Positions 44,277-54,804 of a stretch of DNA of 64,000 bases are shown here, in pieces. The stretch is from NCBI GenBank assembly GCA_005116965.1, contig SWDG01000025.1:45415-109414 (forward strand), written 5' to 3'. The translations under genes were made by a program, and so were the position numbers. The DNA is from Nitrospira sp. (GTDB lineage Bacteria; Nitrospirota; Nitrospiria; Nitrospirales; Nitrospiraceae). The notes beneath the pieces are model-generated. The model ran no database searches and was not told where the DNA came from. It saw nothing but the letters and a program-made list of their open reading frames with translations. How positions within the stretch are numbered: position 1 is the stretch's first letter; the number at the start of each line of letters is the position of its first letter.

Positions 44277-44966
44277 ATGCACAAGAAAGTGCTCATCGTG
44301 GAAGACGAGCAGGACATCCTGCAGCTCGTGAAACACTATTTAGAGAAAGAGGGGTTTCGACCGATCACCGCGATCAGTGGGCTCGACGCGCTGAAAAAAG
44401 TCAAAGAGGAGAAGCCCGATCTGGTCGTCCTCGATCTGATGTTACCCGAGATGGATGGGCTCGAAGTCTGCAAACGCCTCCGCTCCGTTCCCGATACCGC
44501 CATGCTCCCGATCCTCATGCTCACGGCGAAAGCGGAAGAATCGGATACGATTGTCGGGCTGGAACTAGGGGCTGACGATTACGTCACCAAGCCGTTCAGC
44601 CCAAAAGCGCTGGTTGCACGTGTCAAAGCCCTGCTGCGTCGTATCGAGCGTGCCCCTGCTGATGGCCCAGATCTACACCACTATGGTGCACTCACCATGA
44701 ATCTGGCTCGGCATGAGGTCAGTCTCGGAAAACAGGAGGTGCCGTTGACGGCAAAGGAATTTGGCTTGCTTGAGCAGCTGCTTCGGCATCCTGGCCGTGT
44801 GTTGACCCGTGAAGTGCTGCTCAATGCCGTGTGGGGCTACGACTACTACGGGACAACCAGAACGGTCGATGTGCACATCCGTCGGCTCAAGCAAAAACTG
44901 CCGCTCCTCGAAGACGCCATCGTGTCCATTAAATCATTGGGCTACAAGCTGAAGGATCTCAACTGA
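44277..44966 (+). CDS. PhoB/OmpR-type response regulator
   Basis: About 229 residues. Receiver domain: acidic pair in VLIVEDEQD, phospho-acceptor D53 (LVVLDLMLPEMDG), Thr in LMLTAKAEESD, and Lys in VTKPFSPKAL. Residues 130-229 form an OmpR winged helix: YGALTMNLARHEVSLGKQEV, LTAKEFGLLEQLLRHPGRVL, VDVHIRRLKQKL. It is followed after five bases by a PhoR-like kinase, so together they should form a two-component system, perhaps for phosphate. The exact start is uncertain: ATG 44277 matches family starts, and ATG 44265 adds four residues. Confidence 0.93.
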   Translation: MHKKVLIVEDEQDILQLVKHYLEKEGFRPITAISGLDALKKVKEEKPDLVVLDLMLPEMDGLEVCKRLRSVPDTAMLPILMLTAKAEESDTIVGLELGADDYVTKPFSPKALVARVKALLRRIERAPADGPDLHHYGALTMNLARHEVSLGKQEVPLTAKEFGLLEQLLRHPGRVLTREVLLNAVWGYDYYGTTRTVDVHIRRLKQKLPLLEDAIVSIKSLGYKLKDLN

Positions 44967-44971
44967 TCAGG

Positions 44972-46831
44972 ATGACGTGGTCGATTCGATGGAAAGTGAC
45001 ACTTGGCACGCTTGTGGCGGTTGCCTGTGGGTTACTGATCGCCGGCGTGATGACGGTGCAGTCCCTCGAACATCGGCATCTCTCGCAATTCGGTGATGCG
45101 CTGGAGGCAAAAACCAAGCTTGTCGAATACGGCTTTCAACCGCTGTTTCACCCACTCTCCACCCATCCGACTCCGTCCGCCTTACAAGAGACGGCACGCG
45201 ACCTCGGCAACCGAGCATCCGCTCGTGTGACGCTGGTCGCCGCAGACGGAACGGTGCTCGCCGATAGCACCGCACGAGATGCCGATGTGCCCGCTATTGA
45301 GAATGATAAATCTCGGCCCGAAATCCAACAGGCCCTTTCCACCGGACACGGAGAGGACATCCGCCCAAGTCATACCACCGGCGAACGCACCATGTATCGC
45401 GCTGTGCTGCTCCATCAGCCTCAGAATGCGGCACCGATCGCCGTGCGCGTGGGCCTGCCCATGGTCATCGCCGACCGCGAGATTTCAGAATTGAAACAAC
45501 GCTTGTTTCTCGCGCTCGGAGTCGCCTTCCTCGTCGCCCTGATGCTCAGTGTCTGGTTAGCTCACAGCATAACCAGACCTCTCTCGGACATTGCATCGGC
45601 TGCCCGACAACTCAGTTCTGGCCATCAGACTATCCCGATTCGAACAACCGCGCAGGATGAAGTCGGCATCCTGGCCACGACGCTGAATGACATGGCGAGC
45701 CAGCTGCATGCCAAGATCGACGAACTCTCGGAAGACCGCGCGCAGCTGCTTGCCGTACTCACATCGATGGTCGAAGGCGTCATGGTCCTGGACTATCGCG
45801 GCCACGTGCTGCAGATCAACCCGGCGTTGGAACGGATGTTCGGCATCTCGCGCGTGGAAGCTCGAGGGCGCCCCTGCGCCGAACTGTTCCGCCATCAACA
45901 GCTCAACGACCTCGTGACGACCATTCTACGATCACCCGCGCCGTACGAGGATGAAATCGTGCTCCCTCTGACGGGACGCTGCCTCCAGATCGAAGCCTCC
46001 CCGGCAGGGGGAGAACGGGAAAGCGAAGCCTGTATCGTGTTGGTGTTTCATGACATCACCGAACTACGGCGTCTGGAGAAGATACGCAAAGACTTTGTGG
46101 CGAATGTCTCCCATGAACTTCGAACTCCGCTCACCTCCATCAAAGGCTACGTGGAAGCTCTGCTGGACGGTGCCAAGGACGACCCCATTGCTTCCGTGAA
46201 ATTCTTGGAGATCATCCTCAAGCAAAGCGATCGGCTGAACCTGATCATCGAAGATCTGCTCGAACTCTCGAAGATCGAATCGGGCCGTGTCTCGCTGAAG
46301 GAAGAGCCACTTGAGCTGCGTTCCGTCGTCGACCGGACGTTGTCCATGATCAAACCGATCGCCGATAAGAAGCGTCACCGTCTCGTCACATCGGTCGATC
46401 CGTCGCTCCCTCCAGTGGCGGGTGACGAAGGTCGGCTCGTGCAAGTCTTGACCAATCTCCTCGATAATGCCATCAAATATACGCCGGAGGGAGGAACCAT
46501 CACGGTCGGCGCCACGCTTGCTCCCTCGATCGGGAATGCGGAGCCACCAGCCGGAGCAATCGAACTCAACGTCACCGATACCGGAATTGGTATCCCAGAA
46601 GAGGACCGACCTCGTGTCTTCGAACGATTTTACCGCGTCGACAAAGCTCGGTCACGCGAGTTGGGCGGGACGGGACTCGGACTGGCGATTGTGAAGCACA
46701 TTGTCGAGGGACACGGAGGGCAGGTGTGGGTCGAAGCGAATCATCCTCAAGGCAGTCGTTTCGTGGTTCGACTTCCAGTCAGCGGTGGCAAGCGAGTGTC
46801 TGCTCAGTTGAACGAAGCAAGCAAGGCATAG
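44972..46831 (+). CDS. PhoR-like membrane sensor histidine kinase
   Basis: 619 residues. TM1 is at 9-32, with a periplasmic sensor of about 145 residues and TM2 near 176-198 (LFLALGVAFLVALMLSVWLA). Then come a HAMP domain (HSITRPLSDIASAARQLSSG), a PAS domain (TSMVEGVMVLDYRGHVLQIN) and a HisKA domain with the phospho-accepting H381 (VANVSHELRTPLTSIKGYVE). HATPase boxes are intact: N (NLLDNAIKYTPEGG), G1 (VTDTGIGIPEED), F (FERFYRVD) and G2 (GGTGLGLAIVKHIVEGHGG). The layout is that of PhoR. It is co-transcribed with the PhoB-type regulator. No pst genes are in view, so phosphate sensing is inferred from architecture only. Confidence 0.93.
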   Translation: MTWSIRWKVTLGTLVAVACGLLIAGVMTVQSLEHRHLSQFGDALEAKTKLVEYGFQPLFHPLSTHPTPSALQETARDLGNRASARVTLVAADGTVLADSTARDADVPAIENDKSRPEIQQALSTGHGEDIRPSHTTGERTMYRAVLLHQPQNAAPIAVRVGLPMVIADREISELKQRLFLALGVAFLVALMLSVWLAHSITRPLSDIASAARQLSSGHQTIPIRTTAQDEVGILATTLNDMASQLHAKIDELSEDRAQLLAVLTSMVEGVMVLDYRGHVLQINPALERMFGISRVEARGRPCAELFRHQQLNDLVTTILRSPAPYEDEIVLPLTGRCLQIEASPAGGERESEACIVLVFHDITELRRLEKIRKDFVANVSHELRTPLTSIKGYVEALLDGAKDDPIASVKFLEIILKQSDRLNLIIEDLLELSKIESGRVSLKEEPLELRSVVDRTLSMIKPIADKKRHRLVTSVDPSLPPVAGDEGRLVQVLTNLLDNAIKYTPEGGTITVGATLAPSIGNAEPPAGAIELNVTDTGIGIPEEDRPRVFERFYRVDKARSRELGGTGLGLAIVKHIVEGHGGQVWVEANHPQGSRFVVRLPVSGGKRVSAQLNEASKA

Positions 46832-46855
46832 ACACCCGCTCTCGGCCTAATGTCT

Positions 46856-47848
46856 TTACCAGCGTAGGAGGCCCGTTGCCCAGGTCAGTCCACCGCCGAA
46901 ACTGCCCAGCAGTACCAGATCATTGGGTAAGATGTTCCCGCCGCGAACTGCATCATCGAGCGCGATCGGAAGAGAGGCTGAGGACGTATTGCCATAACGT
47001 TCGATCACCGAGGCTAAGCGGCTCTGATCGATACCCAAGCGCTCGGCAACCTGGGACAAGATTCGACCGTTCGCTTGATGGAGAACAATCTGTTTGAGAT
47101 CTCCTGGACCGACGCCAAATTTTTTCAAGATCTCCTGCACAGCCTGTTCAATCCGGCGAATGGCTATTCGAAAGAGCGACGCTCCCTGCATCCGAAGCGA
47201 GTGCTCCCGCTTGCGCAGTGTGTCGGAAGACAAGGGCATCCGTGAACCTCCGCCGGAAAGTCGAATGAGTCCATGATGGGCTCCATCGGCATACAACCTG
47301 ATCCCCAGAATCCCTCGCCACTCAGGAGTGCCATCCTCTTCACCCCGCAGTATGACAGCACCGGCCCCGTCGCCGAACAACAGCGCCGTCGCGTCATCCT
47401 GAGGGTCGAGCGATCGAGACTTGACCTCTGAAGCCACCACCAGACAGGTCTTGGCTTGCCCGCTCTGAATCATGGCCTGGGCCATGGAGAGCCCGTACAA
47501 GAAGCCTGAGCAGGAGGCAGACACATCAAACGCCCCCACTTGCCGACATCCCAATCCTCGTTGGACCAAGCAAGCCGTTGAAGGGAACGCCATGTCCGGA
47601 GAGGTTGTGGAAAGAATGATGGCATCGATTGAAGAAGGCGGACAATCTGCGGCATCAAGTGCACGACGGCCCGCCTCGACGGCCATATCGGAAGACGCCT
47701 CGTGATCGCCGGCCCAATGACGTGTCTGAATACCGGTCAGCCGGTAGATCCGGGCCGGGGATACCCCTAGCGTAGGAGCAATCTCTTCATTCGAGACAAT
47801 CCTGGAAGGGAGATAGCTACCTGTTCCAATGATTCTTGAACGAATCAT
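46856..47848 (-). CDS. fabH: beta-ketoacyl-ACP synthase III (FabH-type)
   Basis: 330 residues. It starts fatty-acid synthesis by condensing acyl-CoA with malonyl-ACP. The catalytic triad is visible: Cys in AFDVSASCSGFLYGL, His in VLHQANGRILSQV and Asn in IERYGNTSSASLPIAL. The N-terminus (IRSRIIGTGSYLPSRIVSNE) is typical. The ATG at 47848 fits the family start; a longer frame to 47935 is not conserved. It is convergent with the PhoR-like gene (24-base gap). It is away from other fab genes, so a specialised role cannot be excluded. Confidence 0.92.
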   Translation of the reverse strand: MIRSRIIGTGSYLPSRIVSNEEIAPTLGVSPARIYRLTGIQTRHWAGDHEASSDMAVEAGRRALDAADCPPSSIDAIILSTTSPDMAFPSTACLVQRGLGCRQVGAFDVSASCSGFLYGLSMAQAMIQSGQAKTCLVVASEVKSRSLDPQDDATALLFGDGAGAVILRGEEDGTPEWRGILGIRLYADGAHHGLIRLSGGGSRMPLSSDTLRKREHSLRMQGASLFRIAIRRIEQAVQEILKKFGVGPGDLKQIVLHQANGRILSQVAERLGIDQSRLASVIERYGNTSSASLPIALDDAVRGGNILPNDLVLLGSFGGGLTWATGLLRW

Positions 47849-47988
47849 GACCGCCAGACACCGTCCATTCCTCGCAAAAATGCTCACACTTGCGATGTGC
47901 GGCGGGATTATAGGGAGTAGAAAGAGGCAGGTCAACCAAACCGCTCCTACATTGCTTTTAGCCCGTATCCTTGCTATGTATTAACGGT

Positions 47989-48972
47989 ATGTCCCTTCAT
48001 TCCATCGAAATCATTGCTCATCGAGCGACACGATCATCCCGACTTAGTCTGGTTGTTTATCTCGGTATCGGTTCACTGCTCATTACGTCGTGTGCCGGCG
48101 ATATCGGCACAAGTGACGTACGAAGCGGGATCAAGAAGGTCTTCAGCGGCACAGACGAGCAAATTTTTCTCGGAGATACCGTTGAGAACCACTACCACCC
48201 CAACATCATCATGAAGCGGGGAGAGGCCTATTTCGAGAAAGAGGAGTATGCGGAGGCCTTAGTCGAATACAAACACTTTCTGGAGCTCCATCGCAATCAC
48301 ATCCTGGCTCCATACGCAGCATTTAGGATCGGGGAAATTCATGTCAAGATGGCGAAGACCATCGATCGTGATCCTGAACCGATGCACAAAGCCATCACTG
48401 CATTCGAGCAGATGAGAAAAGAGTTCCCCGGTAGCCGCTATGATAGCCAGGCGCTGCAGAAACTCGAGGAATGCCATAATTGGATCGCGCAGATGCATCT
48501 CTTCGTGGGACAATTCTATTACCGGCGGGGCTCCTACCTTGCTGCGACGCATCGGTTTCAGCAAATCCTAAAGGCCTATCCTGATAAGCCCATCGCCGCA
48601 GAAGCCCTGTACTCCCTTGCGAAGGCGTACCATGAAATGGGCGCCGACGATTGGGCCAGGGAGAATCTCGTCGTCTTAGTCGACAAGTATCCGAACAGTA
48701 CCGCCTCAGGGGCCGGAAAGAGCTTGCTGGAGAAAATCGGTGGGGCCCAACCGAATACGCTCCTCGCGCAAAAATCGGAATCAGTTCCCCTTTCCGACGC
48801 GGGCCCAGGGATGGTTCGAAGCAACCGACCGGTCGTTAGTCCATCGCCCGCGCCAACAGTAATGGGAACACTCGGCATTCCTCCATCACTCCACTCTTTC
48901 AGCACTTCCGCTTCTACTGCCACGACACTGGGTCAAGGCTTTACAGCCTGCCGTCTCGGCGCCTGGTGCTGA
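47989..48972 (+). CDS. BamD/YfiO-like TPR outer-membrane assembly lipoprotein
   Basis: 327 residues from ATG 47989. The lipoprotein signal ends LLITSC. TPR-like repeats follow: NIIMKRGEAYFEKEEYAEAL, VEYKHFLELHRNHILAPYAA, HLFVGQFYYRRGSYLAATHR, and ALYSLAKAYHEMGADDWARE, with proline-anchored ends (YPDKPIA, YPNSTAS). This matches BamD, which together with BamA inserts barrels in the outer membrane. The C-terminal 80 residues are Ser/Pro/Thr-rich and extend beyond the usual BamD length. It is divergent from fabH. Confidence 0.87.
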   Translation: MSLHSIEIIAHRATRSSRLSLVVYLGIGSLLITSCAGDIGTSDVRSGIKKVFSGTDEQIFLGDTVENHYHPNIIMKRGEAYFEKEEYAEALVEYKHFLELHRNHILAPYAAFRIGEIHVKMAKTIDRDPEPMHKAITAFEQMRKEFPGSRYDSQALQKLEECHNWIAQMHLFVGQFYYRRGSYLAATHRFQQILKAYPDKPIAAEALYSLAKAYHEMGADDWARENLVVLVDKYPNSTASGAGKSLLEKIGGAQPNTLLAQKSESVPLSDAGPGMVRSNRPVVSPSPAPTVMGTLGIPPSLHSFSTSASTATTLGQGFTACRLGAWC

Positions 48973-49097
48973 TTTAGCCGGTTACCTGCCAACATACGGC
49001 AATCAATACCGCATCTCCGCTGGATGAGTGAAGATGGGAGTGATTTGATTCAGATTGTCCGTGAGCTGACGGCTGGCTGCTGAAAGCTGATGGCTAT

Positions 49098-49844
49098 CTA
49101 CTGGCCGAAATACCAGCCGATCCCATATCGCTCCAAGAAGCTTGTCACCATCGTCAGCGAATTGGCATAGATCATCACGCCGACCAGGATCAGCAGGACT
49201 CCACTCACCGTCGAGACGCCCCACAGATAGACGCGTACTTCCTTGAAATAGGCGAGAAACCGATCGACGCCCAATGCCGTGAGGAACAGCGGCAAGCCCA
49301 ACCCCAACGAATAAAAGGTCAGCAACACGACTCCACTAAGAAGAGAGTCGGTCGTGCTGGCATAGAGAAGAATGGACCCCAGTACCGGCCCGACACAGGG
49401 AGTCCAACCGGCAGCGAAGGCGACCCCGATCAAGAATGACCCCAGATACCCGGCTGGTCTATTCCGAAATTGATACCGCTGCTCCATCTTGAGGAAGTTC
49501 AAGTTCAGAATTCCGAGCAGATAGAGCCCAAACACAATAATCAACACGCCACCGATACGACGGATGAGATCTTGATAGGTGATCAGGACCTGACCGAGAA
49601 AACTCGCCGAAGCCCCGAATGCAATGAAGACCGATGAAAACCCCCCGATGAACAACAAGGAGTTCACGATGATGGCCTTCCTAAACTTCACCCGCTCGGA
49701 CACATCGGTCAACTGCTCGACAGACAGGCCGGTAATGTAGGAAATATAGCTCGGCACCAACGGCAACACGCATGGGGATACAAACGAAAGGAGCCCCGCT
49801 GAAAAAGCGGCAATGAGCGAAATCTGTGGGATGGATTGTGTCAT
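49098..49844 (-). CDS. ccdA: CcdA-type cytochrome c biogenesis / thiol-disulfide membrane protein
   Basis: 248 residues, six transmembrane helices. The two redox Cys are in SFVSPCVLPLVPSY (helix 1) and AAGWTPCVGPVLGS (helix 4), the signature of CcdA/DsbD-type electron conduits that move reducing power from cytoplasmic thioredoxin to the periplasm for cytochrome c maturation. The TlpA-type thioredoxin gene ends two bases upstream, so they form an operon and probably a functional pair. The many c-type cytochromes in this window need this system. Confidence 0.93.
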   Translation of the reverse strand: MTQSIPQISLIAAFSAGLLSFVSPCVLPLVPSYISYITGLSVEQLTDVSERVKFRKAIIVNSLLFIGGFSSVFIAFGASASFLGQVLITYQDLIRRIGGVLIIVFGLYLLGILNLNFLKMEQRYQFRNRPAGYLGSFLIGVAFAAGWTPCVGPVLGSILLYASTTDSLLSGVVLLTFYSLGLGLPLFLTALGVDRFLAYFKEVRVYLWGVSTVSGVLLILVGVMIYANSLTMVTSFLERYGIGWYFGQ

Positions 49845-49846
49845 GG

Positions 49847-50401
49847 CTACGACTTCATCAATTCATGAATGAGGTCACGGGCCTCCGGAGAGGCCCAATC
49901 ACGTGCACCGAAAATCTTTTGTCGCACAATACCTCGACGATCGACCATAAAGGTGATCGGAATCGAACGGGCCCCATACGTCAGGCCTACACGGTATTCC
50001 GAGTCATGAAGAATAGGAAACGTGAACCCCATTTCTCGCTGAAACGGACGGGTGACCGCAGCGCCCTGTTGATCCGTCGACACGGCCAAGATCTCGAACT
50101 CCCTTCGCGGCAACGTGCGGTACAGCTGTTCCATCGCCGGCATCTCGACACGGCATGGTCCACACCAGGTCGCCCAAAAATTTAGCAGGACGACTTTCCC
50201 TCTGAGCTGAGACAAGCTTACAGCGTTACCGGCAAGGTCCCGCAACATAAAGTTCGGTGCTTCGTCACCAACGTGGACAACGCCACGCTCGAAGCCTGGC
50301 CGTGTCTTCGGTTGGGGTGATTCTGCCTCGGAGAACGATGCCGTGCAAAACACACCGACTGCCATGAAGGTGAAAACCAACGCCGCTCGATGAAGTGTCA
50401 T
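49847..50401 (-). CDS. TlpA/ResA-type periplasmic thioredoxin
   Basis: 184 residues. A signal peptide (AALVFTFMAVGVFCTASFSEA) precedes a thioredoxin fold: APNFMLRDLAGNAVSLSQLR, the active site NFWATWCGPCRVEMP (WCGPC), the cis-Pro in YGARSIPITFMVD and a final helix. It reduces apocytochrome haem-site cysteines or other periplasmic thiols, using electrons from CcdA encoded two bases downstream. The ATG at 50401 starts the signal peptide; an upstream ATG at 50455 would give an unusual 18-residue leader. Confidence 0.92.
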   Translation of the reverse strand: MTLHRAALVFTFMAVGVFCTASFSEAESPQPKTRPGFERGVVHVGDEAPNFMLRDLAGNAVSLSQLRGKVVLLNFWATWCGPCRVEMPAMEQLYRTLPRREFEILAVSTDQQGAAVTRPFQREMGFTFPILHDSEYRVGLTYGARSIPITFMVDRRGIVRQKIFGARDWASPEARDLIHELMKS

Positions 50402-50716
50402 GTTGATACACGGATGGACACGGTCTTCGTATGCCGTCAATATAGGCATGGTCACTTCAAAGAGACTCTCTTAACTCAGCCATCGACAGGTTCTCGTGCT
50501 GCTGAGGGTATGTTACAAGTCCGCAAAAACCTGAGTCAAGCAAGCGGCGAATGACAAATTTCCTCCCCTACGATCGAAGTGATGGACAAAGCCGCCTGAT
50601 CTCTCTAGAATTGCCAAGGTTTGTGCGGGGTCTGTCACTCGGCACCACTCGTCACATCCAGAATCAGCAAACACAGCAACGCTGGCTTTCCATAAACCTG
50701 AACCCATGAGGGGCAC
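50402..50716. other. intergenic region between tlpA-type gene and metK
   Basis: 315 bases between divergent genes. I looked for a SAM-I, SAM-II or SAH riboswitch ahead of metK and found no matching core. A purine-rich GAGGGG 6 bases before the metK ATG is the ribosome-binding site. Confidence 0.5.
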
Positions 50717-51865
50717 ATGCGAGACAATTTCTTATTTACTTCGGAATCGGTCACTGAAGGACACCCGGATAAGATTGCCGATCAGATTTCCGACGGTATC
50801 TTGGATGCCATCATTGCGCAGGATAAATATTCCCGCGTCGCCTGCGAAACCATCCTGACCACTGGGATCGCCCTGGTAGCCGGCGAAATCTCAACCAAGG
50901 CGTATGTTGAAATACCGGATATTATCCGTGATGTCATCAAGGACGTCGGCTATTGCGATGCATCGTGGGGATTCGACTATCATACGTGCTCGGTGCTCAC
51001 CGCTATCCACCAGCAATCTCCTGATATCTCGATGGGCGTGGATTCCGGAGGAGCCGGTGATCAGGGCCTGATGTTCGGCTACGCCACCAATGAAACGGAT
51101 GAACTCATGCCGATGCCAATCGTCTTGGCCCACCGGTTGACCAAACGTCTGGCAGAGGTGCGCAAGAAGAACATTCTCAAGTGGGTGCGGCCCGACGGCA
51201 AATCCCAAGTGACGGTCGAGTACAAAAACGGCAAGCCCGTGCGAATCGATACGATCGTCGTCTCCACACAGCACAGCCCCGATGTCACCAGCAAGCAGAT
51301 CGAGCGTGACATCATGGAAAAAGTCATTAAACCCGTGATGCCGAAAGGTCTCTACGTTCCAACCAGCGTGAAGCATCACATTAACCCCACCGGACGTTTC
51401 GTCGTCGGCGGCCCGATGGGGGACACGGGCCTCACAGGCCGGAAAATTATCGTCGATACCTACGGCGGACATGGCAGTCATGGCGGTGGTGCATTCTCAG
51501 GCAAGGATCCCACAAAGGTGGACCGATCCGCCTCGTATATGGCTCGCTATATCGCCAAGAATCTTGTCGCCGCCGGCTTGGCCGGCAAGTGTGAAGTGCA
51601 ACTGGCCTACGCAATCGGGGTTGCCGATCCGGTGTCTGTCCTCGTCGACACCAAGGGCACTGAAAAGGTGTCGGTCGATATTCTCGATAAGCTCGTGCGC
51701 AAACATTTCCCCATGACTCCCCGGGGCATCATCGATCACCTCAAGCTCCGAAGACCGATTTTCAGAAAGACTGCTGCATACGGCCATTTCGGTCGCACCG
51801 AACCTGAGTTTACATGGGAGAAAACCGATAAGGCGAAGACCTTGCGCAAGGACGCCGGGCTGTAA
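50717..51865 (+). CDS. metK: S-adenosylmethionine synthetase
   Basis: 382 residues. It makes SAM from methionine and ATP. Motifs: [19 protein letters not shown] at the start, [35 protein letters not shown] (P-loop-like) and [20 protein letters not shown]. It lies 130 bases before ahcY; a strong hairpin terminator is between them, so they may be transcribed separately. The SAM made here also feeds HpnH and other methyltransferases. Confidence 0.97.
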   Translation: MRDNFLFTSESVTEGHPDKIADQISDGILDAIIAQDKYSRVACETILTTGIALVAGEISTKAYVEIPDIIRDVIKDVGYCDASWGFDYHTCSVLTAIHQQSPDISMGVDSGGAGDQGLMFGYATNETDELMPMPIVLAHRLTKRLAEVRKKNILKWVRPDGKSQVTVEYKNGKPVRIDTIVVSTQHSPDVTSKQIERDIMEKVIKPVMPKGLYVPTSVKHHINPTGRFVVGGPMGDTGLTGRKIIVDTYGGHGSHGGGAFSGKDPTKVDRSASYMARYIAKNLVAAGLAGKCEVQLAYAIGVADPVSVLVDTKGTEKVSVDILDKLVRKHFPMTPRGIIDHLKLRRPIFRKTAAYGHFGRTEPEFTWEKTDKAKTLRKDAGL

Positions 51866-51887
51866 GCGTCCGAAGTGTAGAATATCG

Positions 51888-51924
51888 GCAAAGGGGGACG
51901 GGTTCTCCACCCGTCCCCCTTTGC
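51888..51924 (+). terminator. intrinsic terminator after metK
   Basis: Perfect 15-bp stem GCAAAGGGGGACGGG / CCCGTCCCCCTTTGC with a 7-base loop, 22 bases after the metK stop. The tail is not a clean T run, but the stem is very stable. Confidence 0.7.
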
Positions 51925-51955
51925 ATGATGGGGCATGATAACCATTAACCATTGA

Positions 51956-53251
<1,296 letters not shown>

Positions 53252-53377
53252 CAGGAATGCTGAAAATGTCTCCCGGCGTTGTGCTCAGTCGCCCGTCTCC
53301 CTGCAACGTACCCCAAGGGTACGCTTCGGTCGCCGAGCTCCCTGCGGCCTAGCCGGGATGCCATTTTGAGCATCCTG
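53252..53377. repeat. Nitrospira-type intergenic palindromic repeat (imperfect)
   Basis: The segment starts with CAGGAATGCTGAAAAT and ends with ATTTTGAGCATCCTG, which are inverted copies of each other apart from small changes; just inside, CTCCCGGCG and GCCGGGATG pair as well. The centre contains AACGTACCCCAAGGGTACG and several GC-rich short palindromes. I recall repeats of this form, with 'GAATGCTGAAAA' ends, between Nitrospira genes. It has the look of a REP/MITE-like element. Confidence 0.65.
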
Positions 53378-53449
53378 ATTCGGATGGTTCTCGGTGAATG
53401 TGCGCAGTCGAGAGCACCTACGCCGCACCCGCTGGGAGAAGAGAAACGG

Positions 53450-53480
53450 AAAGGCCACCTGAGGAAGGTGGCCTTTTTGT
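53450..53480 (+). terminator. intrinsic terminator downstream of ahcY
   Basis: AAAGGCCACCT (53450-53460), loop GAGGA, AGGTGGCCTTT (53466-53476), then TTGTTT. 11-bp perfect stem followed by a T-rich tail. Confidence 0.85.
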
Positions 53481-53549
53481 TTGGAGCCAGGCTCCACAAC
53501 CGATTGCAATCTCTTGCAGGAGTGGTAGAGTGGGGCCGAGGAGGCCTCT

Positions 53550-54752
53550 GTGAACTCCCGCGTGCCCCAACCACTATCGCTTGCAGATTTTGAGATTTCC
53601 CCTGAACGAGGTTTCCTGCCGTCGGATCCTTGTGAAACTCTGCCAGACTGTCCCACGCTGAACCACCTCGGCCGCGAGATGCCGAAGCTGTTGAGTGCGC
53701 GGCGGGTTCAGCAGTGTATCGACGAACAACCGTCGTTTCTTCCCTCCATTCCATCCAGTTGGCATGATAACGAATACCGAGCCGCGATGAGGATCCTGTC
53801 ATTCGCCGGCCATGCTTATGTGTGGGAAACGCCAGGGCAACCAGCTGCCAAGCTCCCCTCACAACTCGCCCGGCCATGGTACGAGATAGGCCAGAGGCTC
53901 GGCCGCCCACCGGTCCTGTCCTATGCCTCCTATGCCCTGGACAACTGGCGCCGGCTTGACGGGACGAAGCCGATTCAGCTCGACAACATCGTGCTGTTGC
54001 AGAATTTTCTCGGTGGGTTGGATGAAGAGTGGTTCGTCGTCGTCCATATCCAGATTGAGAAGCAAGCGGGACCTGGGTTGGAGGGCCTGGTGCAGGCGAT
54101 CAATGCGGCTTCAAAAGGGAATGACGATGAAGTCCTGTTGGGGTTACAGTCTCTAGCGTCCGCGCAAACCGCCATGCGGGACACGCTGCTCCGCATGAAG
54201 GAGCGCTGCGATCCCTATGTGTATTACACCCGCGTGAGACCCTACATTCACGGCTGGAAGAATAGTCCATCCCTGCCCGACGGCCTTATCTATGACCACG
54301 TCGAAGCCTATGCACAACAGCCGCAGCAGTTTCGTGGGGAGACCGGAGCGCAGAGTTCGATCGTGCCCTGTCTAGATGCGGGACTGGGCATCCATCATGC
54401 GCCTGATCCCTTGACGGTGTATCTGCAGGAAATGCGGGAGTACATGCCGCCCCGTCACTGCGCTTTTCTTCAGGATCTGGAGAGCCAGACCGATGGCCAA
54501 GGGCGTACCCTGCTGTCCGGCTATGTCCATGATCGCAAACAGCGCCATCCCGAACTGTGGTCCGCCTATTGTGCCTGTGTTGACCTTCTGGCCCAGTTCC
54601 GGGAAATCCACATCGGCTACGCAGACAGCTACATCCATCGCCAACATCAAACTAGTGCGACCAATCCCACGGCAGTCGGCACCGGCGGCACGCCATTCAT
54701 GACATATTTACAGAAGCACCTGGACGAGACGAAACAAGCTGTCAGGACGTAG
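53550..54752 (+). CDS. indoleamine 2,3-dioxygenase family protein
   Basis: 400 residues, matching eukaryotic IDO (about 400). IDO is a haem enzyme that opens the indole ring of tryptophan. Family segments: LPSQLARPWYEIGQRLGRPP, FLGGLDEEWFVVVHIQIEKQ, MREYMPPRHCAFLQDLE, and the C-terminal VGTGGTPFMTYLQKHLDET. A conserved His, H354 (REIHIGYADSYIHR), sits where the proximal haem ligand lies in human IDO1 (His346). GTG 53550 is the start, with AGGAGG and 5-nt spacing. No kynurenine-pathway genes are adjacent, so the substrate is not proven; a role in NAD or tryptophan breakdown is possible. Confidence 0.88.
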   Translation: MNSRVPQPLSLADFEISPERGFLPSDPCETLPDCPTLNHLGREMPKLLSARRVQQCIDEQPSFLPSIPSSWHDNEYRAAMRILSFAGHAYVWETPGQPAAKLPSQLARPWYEIGQRLGRPPVLSYASYALDNWRRLDGTKPIQLDNIVLLQNFLGGLDEEWFVVVHIQIEKQAGPGLEGLVQAINAASKGNDDEVLLGLQSLASAQTAMRDTLLRMKERCDPYVYYTRVRPYIHGWKNSPSLPDGLIYDHVEAYAQQPQQFRGETGAQSSIVPCLDAGLGIHHAPDPLTVYLQEMREYMPPRHCAFLQDLESQTDGQGRTLLSGYVHDRKQRHPELWSAYCACVDLLAQFREIHIGYADSYIHRQHQTSATNPTAVGTGGTPFMTYLQKHLDETKQAVRT

Positions 54753-54804
54753 CTCGGGACGCACCTGAGATAAGAATGAACGGAGCGTGCAATCGAATTG
54801 CTTT

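Noticed and set aside
50456..50716. Possible SAM or SAH riboswitch before metK
   Set aside because: No match to SAM-I, SAM-II or SAH aptamer cores that I could see; only a ribosome-binding site is clear.
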